Shown piece after piece: positions 36,590 through 49,000 of a stretch of 64,000 bases of DNA. The translations under genes were made by a program, and so were the position numbers. The DNA is taken from contig VWZS01002873.1 of assembly GCA_013397075.1 (NCBI GenBank), positions 201,624-265,623 on the forward strand, in the 5' to 3' direction. A model generated the notes under the pieces. It was given only the letters and a program-made list of their open reading frames with translations, had not been told where the DNA came from and made no database searches. The DNA is from Rhabdornis inornatus. Taxonomy: Eukaryota > Chordata > Aves > Passeriformes > Rhabdornithidae. Position 1 is the first letter of the stretch. Each line of letters opens with the position of its first letter.

Positions 36590-37050
36590 ATGTCCAGAGG
36601 AGGTATTGATTAAATTGATTAAAGGGATGGAGCACCTCTCCTATGAAGAAGGGCTGAGAACTGGATTTGTTCAGCCTGGAAAAATAAAGGCTTCAGGGTT
36701 ATCTAATTGCGGCTTTCCAGTTCCTGAAGGGAGCCTACAAGATGGAGAGACTTGTTACAAGACACATAGCGACAAGGGGACATGGCTTCAGACTGAAAGA
36801 GGGTGGATTTAGATTAGGTATCAGGGAGAAATTCTTCCCAGTGAGGGTGGTGAGGCCCTGGCGCAGGTTGCCCAGAGAAGCTGTAGATGCCTCACCCCTG
36901 AACATGCTCAAGGCCACGTTGTGGATGGAGCTCTGAGCAAACTGGTCTAGTGGAGGGCGTCCCTGCTCACAGTAGAGGGGCTGGAACAAGATAATCTTTA
37001 TGATCTCTTCCAACCCAAGTACTCTGTTCAGATTCCATGGCTTTATGATC
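36590..37050 (+). repeat. CR1 LINE fragment, + orientation
   Basis: Typical CR1 3' sequence: 'gagcacctctcctatgaag', 'gacaaggggacatggcttc', 'gagaaattcttcccagtga' and 'gatctcttccaacccaagt'. It is moderately diverged, with approximate limits. Confidence 0.9.
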
Positions 37051-39039
37051 CCCCTGGCTTTGCTGAGAAATGGCAAAGTGACTTTGTCCACATGCATTGC
37101 CCAGAAGGGTCTGAGTTTAACAGAGGATAAAACATGACCAAAAGATTTCCAATCTTCCACCTTCAGAATGGCTCAAAGATGCCTCTAAATATTTGGATAT
37201 CAGGAGATTTAAGGCAATGCAGAGTTATCCTTCCCCTGAAAGCGGAGGCAGGAGCCTGTGGAGCAGCTACAGCTTTGGCAACAAGATTATTGCAAGCACA
37301 GCTGGGATAATTTGTTATCTGGGTACCTTTTGCTGACACAGATGTATCCCTTCCAGGTGATGTAATCGGGCTAGCAGTGGTCAATATGGTGAGTCTTAGA
37401 TGAATTCATGATAAGGTCTTTGCTGAGATACCCATGGCTGCCACCAAAACTGGGCTCACATCTGGCCACTGAGCACAGTGGCACCATCTTGTGAAACACC
37501 AGCAGGTTAGGACTTGTACAAGAGTTTTGCTCATTTATCATAATTTTATTGGGACCAGCAGAAGATTTGCCTGTCTCTTTGCTGCACGCCGTAAATGGAG
37601 GGTGGAGGAGCAGTTTTTTTGCCTTTTTAAAGGCAAGAAGGAAAAAGTAGAAATACAATACCTAACAGTGCAAAAGAAGCAGATAAAAGCAGAGCTGGGC
37701 TGGGCAGGATAGGGCAGAGGGGATTACAGCATTGTTCAGCTGAAAATGCAGAGGCCCATTAATATTTCCAGGCAGAGAATAAGCCATTGAGGGGCCACAT
37801 CCCATGACAGCCCAAGAGAAGGAGGAGCAGGACATTCAAGCCCACCATGGTGGTTAGAGGAGCTCTGCTGCCCTGGAAGCACATGCCTGAGCCCTGGGAA
37901 AAAGCAGATACATGCAGTGGGGAGAATGTTCCAGCATCCACAACAGACAGCAGGGGGGAAAGCAGCAGCAGGATGGGGCATGGAGGGAACAGGCAGAGCT
38001 CTGGCACAAGCAACCAGTGCAGCAACTCCAATGGTGTCCAACAGCTGTGTTGGCAAATTTACATGATTCATATGTCAAACTGCATGTTCAGAGTGAAGGC
38101 TAATGGACACAAAAAGCAGGAACAATCCAACTACTGAGGAAAATTACAGCCATCATTGAAGGCAGGTTGGGCAATTCCAACATCTAGAGGATGATAAAGC
38201 ACAACAAAGAGAAGATTAAGAATTAATCCCTAATTAGCTGCTTCTGAAACCTGTCGAAATCACTGCCTGCATCATTTGCTAATGGACTTGTCAGCAAGTC
38301 CTGAGGCTGCAGGGGTCACAGCTGCAACAGAACGTGCTGCTTTGTTCTCAGGTGAGAGGTCTGTTTTGCCCATTAAGAGCTTTTGATGTTTTCAGTTTAG
38401 GTGTACTCAGAAATCTCTTTCCAGCAACAACGGATATGGATTCCACATGCAGCCTCCCTCAGCCATCAGCACAGAGAAGAGAGAAAAATGATCCTTGTAA
38501 TTTAAATGTACCAGATTTATCCCAATACCAGGGGTGCTGCACATGTGTTCCTACCCCACAGGACACACGGTGCCTCCAACACCCATCAACAGGCACTAAG
38601 CATATAGCACCAGCCTTGTCTCTGCCACAGCCCACTGTAAAATGATTCAGAGAAAACATGGAAAAACAAGTTGTGAATTTCTTCAACAAAGCCCTGGGCT
38701 CACTGCCAACAGCTGGAAAGGCCAGAAGGTCTTGAAGCAACACAATTAACACCCCATCTGAAATGCTCCTAACCAAGCAACAACTGCCTAGTTATCAGGG
38801 CACCTAAATATCCACTTGCCTTTCCAGGCTTGATTTACTTTTAGTTTCTGCAAAATCTGGTGTCATGAAGTCTGTTTTCTTTGCTCTGCACCTGATTCAT
38901 CCATGCTTTGCTGTTGGAGCATGTGTTCTGCCTCCACCAGAAGAGGGGATGGGACAGGTACATTTGCTCCAACTATCTTCCTCTCTTCCCTTATCAGGAG
39001 TCTTCACAATTCCACATGAGATAAATAACCCAACATCCC
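37051..39039. other. Non-coding DNA, no gene recognised
   Basis: No gene or named repeat seen. An aquaporin-3 gene would be expected somewhere on this side of NOL6 from mammalian gene order, but none of its characteristic exons was found in the window. Confidence 0.5.
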
Positions 39040-39480
39040 TGTTCCGAGTAGGGACACCTGAAGCAGGCTGCCCAGGACTACACCCAGCTAGGTATTGAGT
39101 ATAAAGTACAGAGACTCCACCTCCTTCCTGGGCAACCTGTGCTCATGGTAAAGAAAAAGCATTTTAAGCAGTACTTTCTGCATTTCAGTTTACCCCTCTC
39201 ACCCATCATTTGGCACCAATCCATCTCCTTTAATCCCTCTCCAGGTATTAAAACACATTGGCAATAACCCCCTGAGCCTTCTCTTCTCCAGGCTGAACAA
39301 GCCTAGCTCTTGCACCCTCTCCCCCTCATGACAGAGGCTTCAATTCCTTTATTGTCTTTGTTGCCCTTCACTGGATCTGCTCCAGTATCCATGTCTCCTT
39401 TTTATTGGGAAAACCAGCAGCGAGCACAGCATGCCAAATATGCCCCACTGGGGCTGAGCAGAAGGGAATAACCTGGTCAT
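39040..39480 (-). repeat. Old CR1 fragment, minus orientation
   Basis: The + strand contains 'cttctcttctccaggctga', 'caattcctttattgtcttt' and 'cttcactggatctgctcca', the reverse complement of CR1. It lies 0.4-0.9 kb beyond the NOL6 stop codon. Its TTTATT words (39348-39353, 39401-39406) read AATAAA on the minus strand and could serve as NOL6 polyadenylation signals. Confidence 0.75.
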
Positions 39481-39895
39481 CCTTTTAACAACTGTTTTTT
39501 TGGTTTTGCTAACCCTTACAACAGCAGCATGTCATATCAACTCCCTACCAAACCAGGAAACTGCCTTTCCATTGTACACCTCAGCCATATTTTTCAGACC
39601 ATGACATTTGTGAACACAGCTCCAATTCCTACAATGAACAAGAAACAGGAACATTTTCAGAAACTTTATCCCATCTTTATATTTTCTTCAAAATAAAAAG
39701 GCATTTGTATTCTTGAAAACAATAACAGGTCCCACTGCTTTTCTGAACCATCTATATAAAGATAAATAGAGTAAAACATACAGTTCTGGGATTTAGAAAG
39801 CTAAAAGGCTCTTCTAGGACTGATTTATAGATAGGAACAGACCCAGAGGGAACAAACTGCTTCAGGACAGGCCACCCTGACACCTCTCAGTGGTT

Positions 39896-40045
39896 TCAGA
39901 TAGTCCATTTCTCTGTACGAGCTTCCACACTTTTTACTAGGCCTTCTCCCAAAATCTCAAAGTCCTCCAGAATTGCCTCCACATTGGGAACGCAGACCAG
40001 CTCATTGTTCAGAGTTGTCACCTTCCTTCCTTTCATGCTGGAGAC
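39896..40045 (-). CDS. NOL6: NOL6 exon w (last), residues 971-1019 and stop
   Basis: 150 bases including the TGA at 39896-39898. It reads VPNVEAILEDFEILGEGL and ends EARTEKWTI, matching the NOL6 C-terminus. The acceptor is tcctacag. The 3' UTR end is not determined; AATAAA words on the minus strand first occur 490-550 bases further on, inside an old CR1. Confidence 0.96.
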   Translation of the reverse strand, partial: VSSMKGRKVTTLNNELVCVPNVEAILEDFEILGEGLVKSVEARTEKWTI

Positions 40046-43000
40046 CTGTAGGACACAGAAAATACTGCATGAATGGGAGCACCTGCTTAGAGTTGCATTG
40101 CAACCTCTGCCAGTCCCCAGTAAGAGAAGTAAGTTCCTCTCCTGCCTTGTCACATCCAAACCCTGCTACACCACTGCACCCAGCTCCACAAGTTCCGCTT
40201 CTCAACACTATCAGTGCTCATTTTTGTTACAGCTAAAAAAGTGCAAAAGCGACCCTTCCAGCCCCTTTTAGGGTTTACCCTGGAGCCACAGTCCAAAGAC
40301 TGCAAGGAAGCAAAGTAATGGCCAGGGGCACAGTAGAATGACAAGTGTGCAGATGCACGGCAGAGCCTGGGTAAACGGGGCACAAGGAGAATACAAAAGG
40401 GATACAGGACAAGGCTGAGTAAGAACTGCTTCTGCACTGCTCTTTGGTGAGTGTCAAGACCTCAGGTGAGAAGATATTCTTGGCTCCAACAGCGGCAAAA
40501 ACAAAACCTTTGTGTTTAATCCAGCCAGACTCAGCTCCGATGCAAGCATCTCCTCCTGTTTCACCACTGTGAATAACTGGGTTTCACAACAGCAGCCAGG
40601 CAGAATGGCCAATGCCCTCTGGCCGTGAAGAGAGGGGAGATAAATCACCCAGAGACTGACAGCAGAAGAGCCTGGGCTGCCGGCTCCGAGCCATGAGTAA
40701 CCGGTTTCTTTGCGTCTTTCCTTCATAGAAAGCAGCATGAATCACTCCAGAGTGCCTCACACCTGGCTTAACCACCCTCTAGGGTTTGCCAACCCACACA
40801 GTGCAGCTGGAAAACAGCACCATGCATCAACGAGGACATGGGCACTCTGGACTTGGGCTTCTTGTGGGTTGGGTATTTCTGGTAAGATCCCAAAGCCACA
40901 AGTATGGGATAGTCTATTTCCCTTCTCAGATCTGCTGATGACTGAAGGCACTGTGACCACAGCCGTGTCTTGGTTTTTCCCCTTCTAAGAAGCAACAGAA
41001 CTATGATCTCCATTTCTCAAAGGGCTGATGAGAGTTGGATAAATCAATTACCATGCAGAAAAAAAAGCCCTTCAAGCTTTTAGGGTATAAAGGTAACACA
41101 AAGCTTAAAGCAGAGACAAAAACTCACCTTAAAAGGCTGAGGCTGGAAGCTAAGAGGTTTCCACAAAACTGCAATCACTTCCCCTCCATGCTTGTCATAG
41201 AAGAACAAGGCAAGATCATCAAAGGCATCCTGGGCAGAAAACAAACGCAGGTTAAGGACAGTGACCTCTCAGTGACAACCAACAGTGTCCCTCACTGTGA
41301 TCCTCCATCAGCTGACCTGGCACTACCAAGTTGTACTTTCCCAGTGTCCAGCAACCATATCCAAGATTTCACGATGCATGAGCGAGAAAGAGGCAGGCCC
41401 TACCCAGCAGGCAGTCCTGTCACAGCACATTTCATGGCACCAAAGACAAACCTGAAACTAGAGGCCAGCATCTCAAGCTCTGCAATCTGTGCAACCAAGG
41501 TATCAAAGGTATTCTTCCATCAAGATAATCCCCACCTGAGCTGTCAGCACTTTAACCAAAAATGAAACATAAGAGCAGAGGTTTTAGGTAACAAAATGCT
41601 CTATGGGGTGCAAAGAGATGGACAGCTCAAAGGAGGCACTGCAAATCTGTCCTCCTTGCCCCTCGCGTTTCAGCAGTGGCGTCAGTGAGCATCTCCTTTG
41701 GTGGTGGTGGGCAGCAGAGATCAAAGAGAGATGTTGCACAAAGGGATTACTAAAGCCCAGTCTGGCTTCCCCCAAGCCCACACCAGCTGGATTCCCAGGG
41801 CTGCAAGGAGGCAGATGAGCATCACAGCAGAAGGAAACAATGCTGTGTGCAAGCAACTTCTCGAACCCAAAAGTCTGGCCCTACAGCTCATCACCCAACA
41901 TGATGATACCAAGAGATGTGTACCCTGAAAGAAGCTGACCAAGACAGCCAAGCAGTTTCTCCCTCATTCTTGTTTATCTTAGTGGAGATCAACATCAGGC
42001 AACAAGACATTTTACTAGGCTGAGCAAACAGTCCCCAGCATCAGTACAGACCCTCTGCTCCCTCTTCAGCCTTCTTCTCCATCACCTTAGTTTCCCAGCT
42101 TTTACCATGAGAGGTCTCTGCTGGCATCATCGTATCAAGAGGTTTTCATGAGGATGTGCGTGAAAAGAAAATAAACATCAAAGACAAGCTTGGATGGGCT
42201 CTTGTATGGACATACAAGGACTGCAATAGGAAAAAAGAGGTAGAGTGGGTTGGTGTTATCAGTGATCCTAAAAGGGAAGGTGGCATTTTTAGGACACAGA
42301 CCTGGTAAGCAATGATTAGTGTTGTCTGCAATCATCAGAGAAGGATTTGAGTTTGGACTGTTTTTGCCCTCACAGAGGGTAACAAAATTAGGTCATCAAG
42401 ATGAAAACAACCCAAGAACTGCCAGCTCATCCCAGTCCATGGGCTTTCACAGGGGCAAGCCTGGTCAAGGCATTATTTCACCAAACTGGCTAGAAAAACC
42501 ACTGTCTAAAAATACATTGAGAAAGAGGCAATCCACCCTGGCATTTCTATACTGAGAGCAACTGGTTATGCTCAGAGCCCTGTCAACAGGGAAGACTCCT
42601 CCTTTAGCCAAAAAGCAAAGAGCAGGAGGGAGGGAAAGCTCAAGGAATGGCAATAAAGTTCAGGGCATGCAGACCGCCAACATGCAGCTCTCTGAACCAA
42701 AGGGGAGCAGAGCATGTAAGAACCTGAAAAAGCCCAGCTACTCTGCACAGGAAGGTCTTCAGTGCCTCGTGATGTTCCTTATGAGAACAGTATTTTTTAC
42801 AGATGCATCTTGCTGGACAGAAGCCAGGAGCATTTGCAGTAAAAAAACCCTCCCAGGCTCAGCTAATTTCCCAATAAAACCACTGTTTGGCCTGATACCC
42901 AGCACATTTTCTTTTCCCAGACAGCAGGGAGCAGAGGGCAGATGTTAAAGGACGACAACCAATTCAAAATCCAAGCACTCATCCTGCTTCCAACGTCATC

Positions 43001-46000
43001 CATGTGATAGTTCAAACTGACCTACCGAGCTGTGGAGTTCTTGGGAAATTGCAGCATTAAAAGGGTCAGGTGTATTAGTCACTGCACTCCTGTTTGTTCA
43101 GAGGCTTGGGGAGCAAAAGCAAACAGTTCACCCTCCTTTCCACATCCCATGTTCTCTGCCCAGTGTCACTGGACTTGTCTGAGCCTGTAAACACCTTCTT
43201 CCAGGAAAAGTTTCAGAGAACAGGGAGAAAAGGCAGGGATTACATTTGTTCCCTTCTCAAGCTGCTCTATCTTTGGTTGCTATTCAGCTTTCAAGGCCCA
43301 GAGAAATCCCTGCCATCAACAAAACATTCAGCTGGTTCCCATCTCACAGAGACATTGGGGACCTACAAGCTCAGGACTTCAGTTTGGCATCATTGTCCAG
43401 AGAGAAGGTGTATATGGCACCTGGAGGATTAGAACAAGCTCTGTAAGAAACCATCTGGGTTATAGGAATGAAAAGGGTGGAGAAATGTAGTGAGTAAAAC
43501 AATACCCGGATCTAAAACGGGATTACCAGACTAAGCAGCTCTATCTGAAGTGTGGATTTTGCAATGAGCTAAGTGTAATTTAGTTACGTATCCACTAGTT
43601 GTTAAGTATCTACATTGTTAAGTATCTACTATTTAAGTATCTATATTGTTGTTTAGGGATAGAGTTTTTTCCATGTGACCCTTCGTCCACCCATTTTTTT
43701 TCACTGCTCCTACCAAGAGATTAGGCTCATTGCATCACAGGTGCTGGAAGAGCATTTTAGGGAGGTCTCTGCACACAAAAATGTGTCCTACAGTAGCACT
43801 ACCTGGTTCAACAGCAGCTCAGAAGGCAAATGCATCAATAAACACTTGCGCAGTGTTCAGATCATTTTAAGTGCTCTTATCAAGGAACCCACCAGTGCAA
43901 AACCCTATTAAAGCCACTTACTTCCAACAAACAACTACATTTATGGTTAACATTTTGAGGTCTCTGTCACCCTATTGTGACCTGCCCTGATGCTCCCAGT
44001 TATGTGACACAGAGAGAGCCTCCCCCACAACCCAACAGAGCAAGGAGCACTGTCCAAGTAACCCAGGCTGGGGCTACCTCTGCGACTGTGTTTTAAAAGA
44101 CAAAGGTCTTAGGTTTGGGATTCAGCTGATAAAAGGCTTCCAACTGGTTTCAAACTAAGCAAACTTTTCCACCTGAGAGCCACACACACATCCTTGTCCT
44201 GGTGGTTTGGTGCAGCAGGAAAGAAACGTAGAAAGGAAAGAAGCCACCCTTGTCCTCCTGGCTGCACCAGCAAACACATCAATCCACCAAACCATGGATA
44301 CAAAAGTCTTTTGTCACCTCCCACACAACAAACTCTACACAGCCTCTGTGAGGACATTACCAACACAGAAGAAATGCAGTCACAAGTCCCCTGTCAGCTC
44401 ACCCCAGGAGCACATGGGGTGACGCAAGTGGGCACACACATGTGTACCCACTCCCAGCCCTGGGCACCATGCTAAGCTGCAGCCCTGAAAGCAAGTGATT
44501 GATTTCCTGACACCTCTGCCCTTCCAAGGGTGCAGATCCACATAGGAAGTTTCCTGCCTGACATGAGAGCCCACAGAGTTTTTTTCAGCTTTTCCCTGTC
44601 TACCTGGTGTCACCATGGGAGTCAGCCCTGTCAGTCAAAACAGGAAGAGAGCAGACTGACCTGGAAAGATTTCACCAATTCCAGCTACATCATATAATCA
44701 CGGCTTATATATTTTAGGAGACAGAGAATTGTTATTATCAATTCCTTTCTAACATGCAGTAGCAAGAGACACATTTTTAAACCGTGAGAGGAAGAAAGGA
44801 AAGGGCACCAAGTCTTTCTGATAGGTCTTGCCTTAGGTGCAAGAAGTGCAAAACGTTACTTTAGAGGGATGTTTATCATGAAACACTTTCCTGCTCATCC
44901 ACACAGAAAAGTTCTCACAAGATGGACAGCTCCTCTGCCACAAGCTCTTCCTCTGGCATGTCCAACCCGGGAAAGCTAAATCTCAGTAAATGACAGCACA
45001 TCCTATCAGTGACCTGGTGAGACCAAAGAGCCAGTGAGAAATGTGAGGTCTGTTAACAGCCAGAACAGACAGGCAGATGGACATGGCACAGGCAGCTTCA
45101 CCCAATTTACCCCACAATGAGTGAACAGCTCAGGGAGGTGACCAGAGCCTTTGGCTTTTCCGAGCTCCAGAATACAGGCACATGGGCATGGCATGCATAT
45201 CCACAAGCCCTGTGTCCTCTGGATGGTCTCGAGTCCAGAGGACACTCAAGTCACCCTGGAGCAAAAGCTGCAGGGACTAAGCCTTCTCACACCACATCCC
45301 CAGCAAGCATTGGGGTATTCTGCAGCTCCACAGTCACCACAACAAAGATCAGCACTCACGAGGGAGACTCAATGGGAGCCTCATTTGAGACACTTAAATG
45401 TAATTTAGCCTAGCTCAAGAATCTCCACCAGGAGCCATCCCAGGGTATGCTCAACAAGGTGCTTTGAACTGTAAAGTGACAGGGAGGGTGTTGATGGGTT
45501 GAATCTCCAGGGAAAGCCCTCCCTGCGGGATGTCTGGCACCTGCTTTCCCTCAAAAGTGTCTGACTCCAAAGCCTTCTCATCGGACAGGATCACAGAACA
45601 GGCCTTCTCTATCAGATCTGTTCTGGAATTGAAGAATTTGCTGCCTGAATCCCACAGCCAGCCTTTCATCTCTACCCAGAGCCTCCCAGGCACCAGAGCA
45701 ACTCAAGCCAGTTCCTGCAGCACATCTCCTTGAAACAGGAAAAATTCAAGCAGTCAGGACTCAACACTCTTCTCCTTTCATTTTTCTACTCTGATTAAGC
45801 TCCCTGGAAAAGGCACACAGCAATCCTTCAGCTCCAGAGCACTAATGTCTTGCTAAACCCTTTGACTTTAGAAGAGCAGTGGCAAACAGGCTGGATAGAA
45901 GAGTGGATCTCCTGGTTACTAGTCCAAACTAGAAGAAGTTACGCCCTGCCACTCTCAATTTAATCAAAACACCAAGGCATTTAAATCCTGTTTTCATGTG

Positions 46001-49000
46001 AAAATCTCAGTAAAGGGAAGATGTTTCTTTTTTCCCATAGAAGAACACAAAATCCCACAGCATCTGCATGGCAGATGTCTCCCTTTGTTGCTACAAACCC
46101 ACCATGGCTGCACTATCAGCCATGGCTACAGACCCATTGCTCAATTCTGTGGTTTGTGCTGCTGAGAGCAAATTACTCTGAATCAAAGCCAGTCAGTTCT
46201 GCATCCAAACTGCCTTCTCATCCAAGATCTGTCACACAGATTCACTGCTGTCACCACACTCCTTTCCGGCACCAACTTCTTGCAGGGTTTGGATCACCCC
46301 CAGGGCTCCCAGCCCACAGGACAAGCAGGAGCTGAACACTGCTTAGAGCAGCAACAGCCAGGGAAGGAGAAATAAAAAGGTGCTGGAGAGGCTACCAAGC
46401 AAAGCCAAAGTCGATGAAATGGTCTTGCCTTTAAGCAACAACATCAATACACTGAGACATGAAGCCGGATGATTTCTAAAGGATGGAGTAGCTTCTACTG
46501 ACAGCTCAGCATCACTGGCTTGCAGTGGTCCTGCAGTGCAAAATCAGCTTTTGAGGCCTTCCAACTCAACTGGATATGGCTGAGTTCCCTGAGACAATGT
46601 GCAGCATCACCTTTGAGATTTTTCCAAGAAAAGAAAAACCTGTTTGCCTAGAAAAAAAGATATTTGTAAGCTCTTTAAGGACTGCCCGCTACTGATCTGG
46701 ACGCTATGAATGACAAGCAAACTGTTACTACAAGATACCTCCAGTATGATAGCCACAAGAGAACAAACCATATCTAAGAGCCTTAAAGACAAAGGAAAGT
46801 CCCCCAGCCAGGAGTGGTGAGGCAGATTTCAGGCTCTCTGCCCCACAGCTTACTCTGCAGAGAAAGCTGCAACCAGCTCCTGATCTGTTCCCTCCTAAGA
46901 ACCCTCAGGTCAAAGAACAAGGGGCATCAAGAGAATCAACGCTGCTTCCAACACGGCAATGGGACCTTTGCTCACATCCATCTTTCCTCATTGGGATGTT
47001 AGCATATTGGATTTAGGAGCAGCTGTAATTTGCAACCTGACCAAACCCAATTCCAAATCTATTATAACCTGTATTAATAAAAACAGGCACTAAAAAGTAG
47101 TAAAAATTCAGGCAATTTGGATGTCACTATTGACTAGACCAAGTAATTGGCTGAAGATTAATGAAAGCTGCTTTCCAGGAAAATCTCCTATCTTTCACTT
47201 CCAGAGCCACTTACTGATACCAACTTGTCTAGATGCATAAAAATGTCCCATAAACCCCAATGAGTTTCCTGATTGACTGCCACAATCTACAGCCAGACTT
47301 GCTGCAAGCATTTAACAGCTTCCCCAAAGAGACAGCTCTCCCAATCAGCTCATCCAGCATCCTCCAGTTTCTCTTCAAGCAAGCAGTCTTCTTTTCTATC
47401 AGGTTTCCATGAGACTTGCTTAGCTCTGACCTCTTCAGAGATACAGAGGCTTAGTCCCCATCCATCTCCAACACCTTGGCAGCTGCTGAAAAGCTCTGTT
47501 CAGCTCTAGAACGCACTTCCAGCACTGTGTGAAGGATTTCAGACTTAAAAAACTCAATTTCCTACCCACATATACACCTCTTGGCTGAGGTTTCAAGGCA
47601 GCAGGTCAAACATTCATCATTGAAAAGCGAGGGGCTGATATTCACATGACTCCTCAGACACCAGGAAGGAAAATGAAATCAAACAGTTCCAAATCTGCTT
47701 CCTCCTCCCTTTTAAAAAAGTCATTTTTGAAGGATGCTTCTCCCCTTCCTTCTCGCTCCAAGAAATCCCCCAGTGCTCTCTACAACATGTCTGCAGGATC
47801 TCCAGGTCCATCTTCCTTCTCAAAGGGAGGACAGCAATGGGCACCTCCTCTCCCACATGTCCTTCCAGCTAGAGGAAGCAGTGCTTTTTGCTGGAAAATT
47901 GTGTGACAACTTTGAGGTCTTCCTCAGTTTCATGAGGCCTTTCACACATCCCTGTCTCTCACTAACCACCCAAGACTGTCCAAGCTGTGGGTGACAGGAG
48001 GACTAAGCTTGCACCTTGACAGACCTGGCAGCTCTGCTGAAGCCACAGCAGATTCCCATGGGCACAGGTTATCACGCACTGTGGCTGGCATGCAACTTGG
48101 AGGGTAACAGGGCTGTGCCCAGGATGAGGAAACCTTCAAAGAAACCCCTGCAAGTTTTCTTTGCCCAACTCCTAAGGTACCTGGTAAATGTGAAAGGGGA
48201 GCTTGCACTGAAAGGTCCCAGAATCTTCCAGCCTAAACTGGAGTTTCAATTTAGGCACCACTTTTTCAATGGTGGCCAAACACTGGGGCAGGGAAGTAGG
48301 AAATCCCCATCTCTGGAAATAGACAGCATCCAGCAGGACTGGGCTCTAACTGCCTGCTCTAACGTGAAAGCTGGCTCTGTCCTGAATGGGGAACAGGGCC
48401 AGAGACCCCCACAGCCCCCTTCCTGCCACAGCCAGCATAGATTCCCATGCTTAAAGTTCTGACACTGCTCACAGCACTCCTATCAGTAAGGGATGATGGC
48501 ACTTCAAAGTCAAGGCAGGCTTTCACAAGAGGGCACCACAACCCCATCTCTCTGCACACCCAACACTAATATTTAACTCAGCTACCACATCTGAAGCCGG
48601 GAAGGGCTGAAGTGCCAGGTGCTGCACAACTGCAAAGCAGGCTATCCAAATCCAGGGAGGATCACTGCTGTCATCCAGCACCAAGGCTTTGGCTTGGCCT
48701 CATGGTGGAAAAGAACATGGTTGATGACTGTGGATACTGATGCTCTCCATATTCCCACATCACCAACTTCCTCTGCTGTTATGCATGTGGCCAGACACAG
48801 AGAAACCCCTCTCTGACCAATACTGATCTTTGGCTCACACAACCATTGGCCTAACAGCAGAAAGCTTACTGAGACCATGTCATGGACACGTGTACATCCC
48901 CCCAGAAACTGTGTGTGGTTACTGCCCATCATGCACACCAATTGGTGCAAGAAGCCATGGAAAGTGAATTAACTGACTGGAGACAAATGGCTTAAAGACA

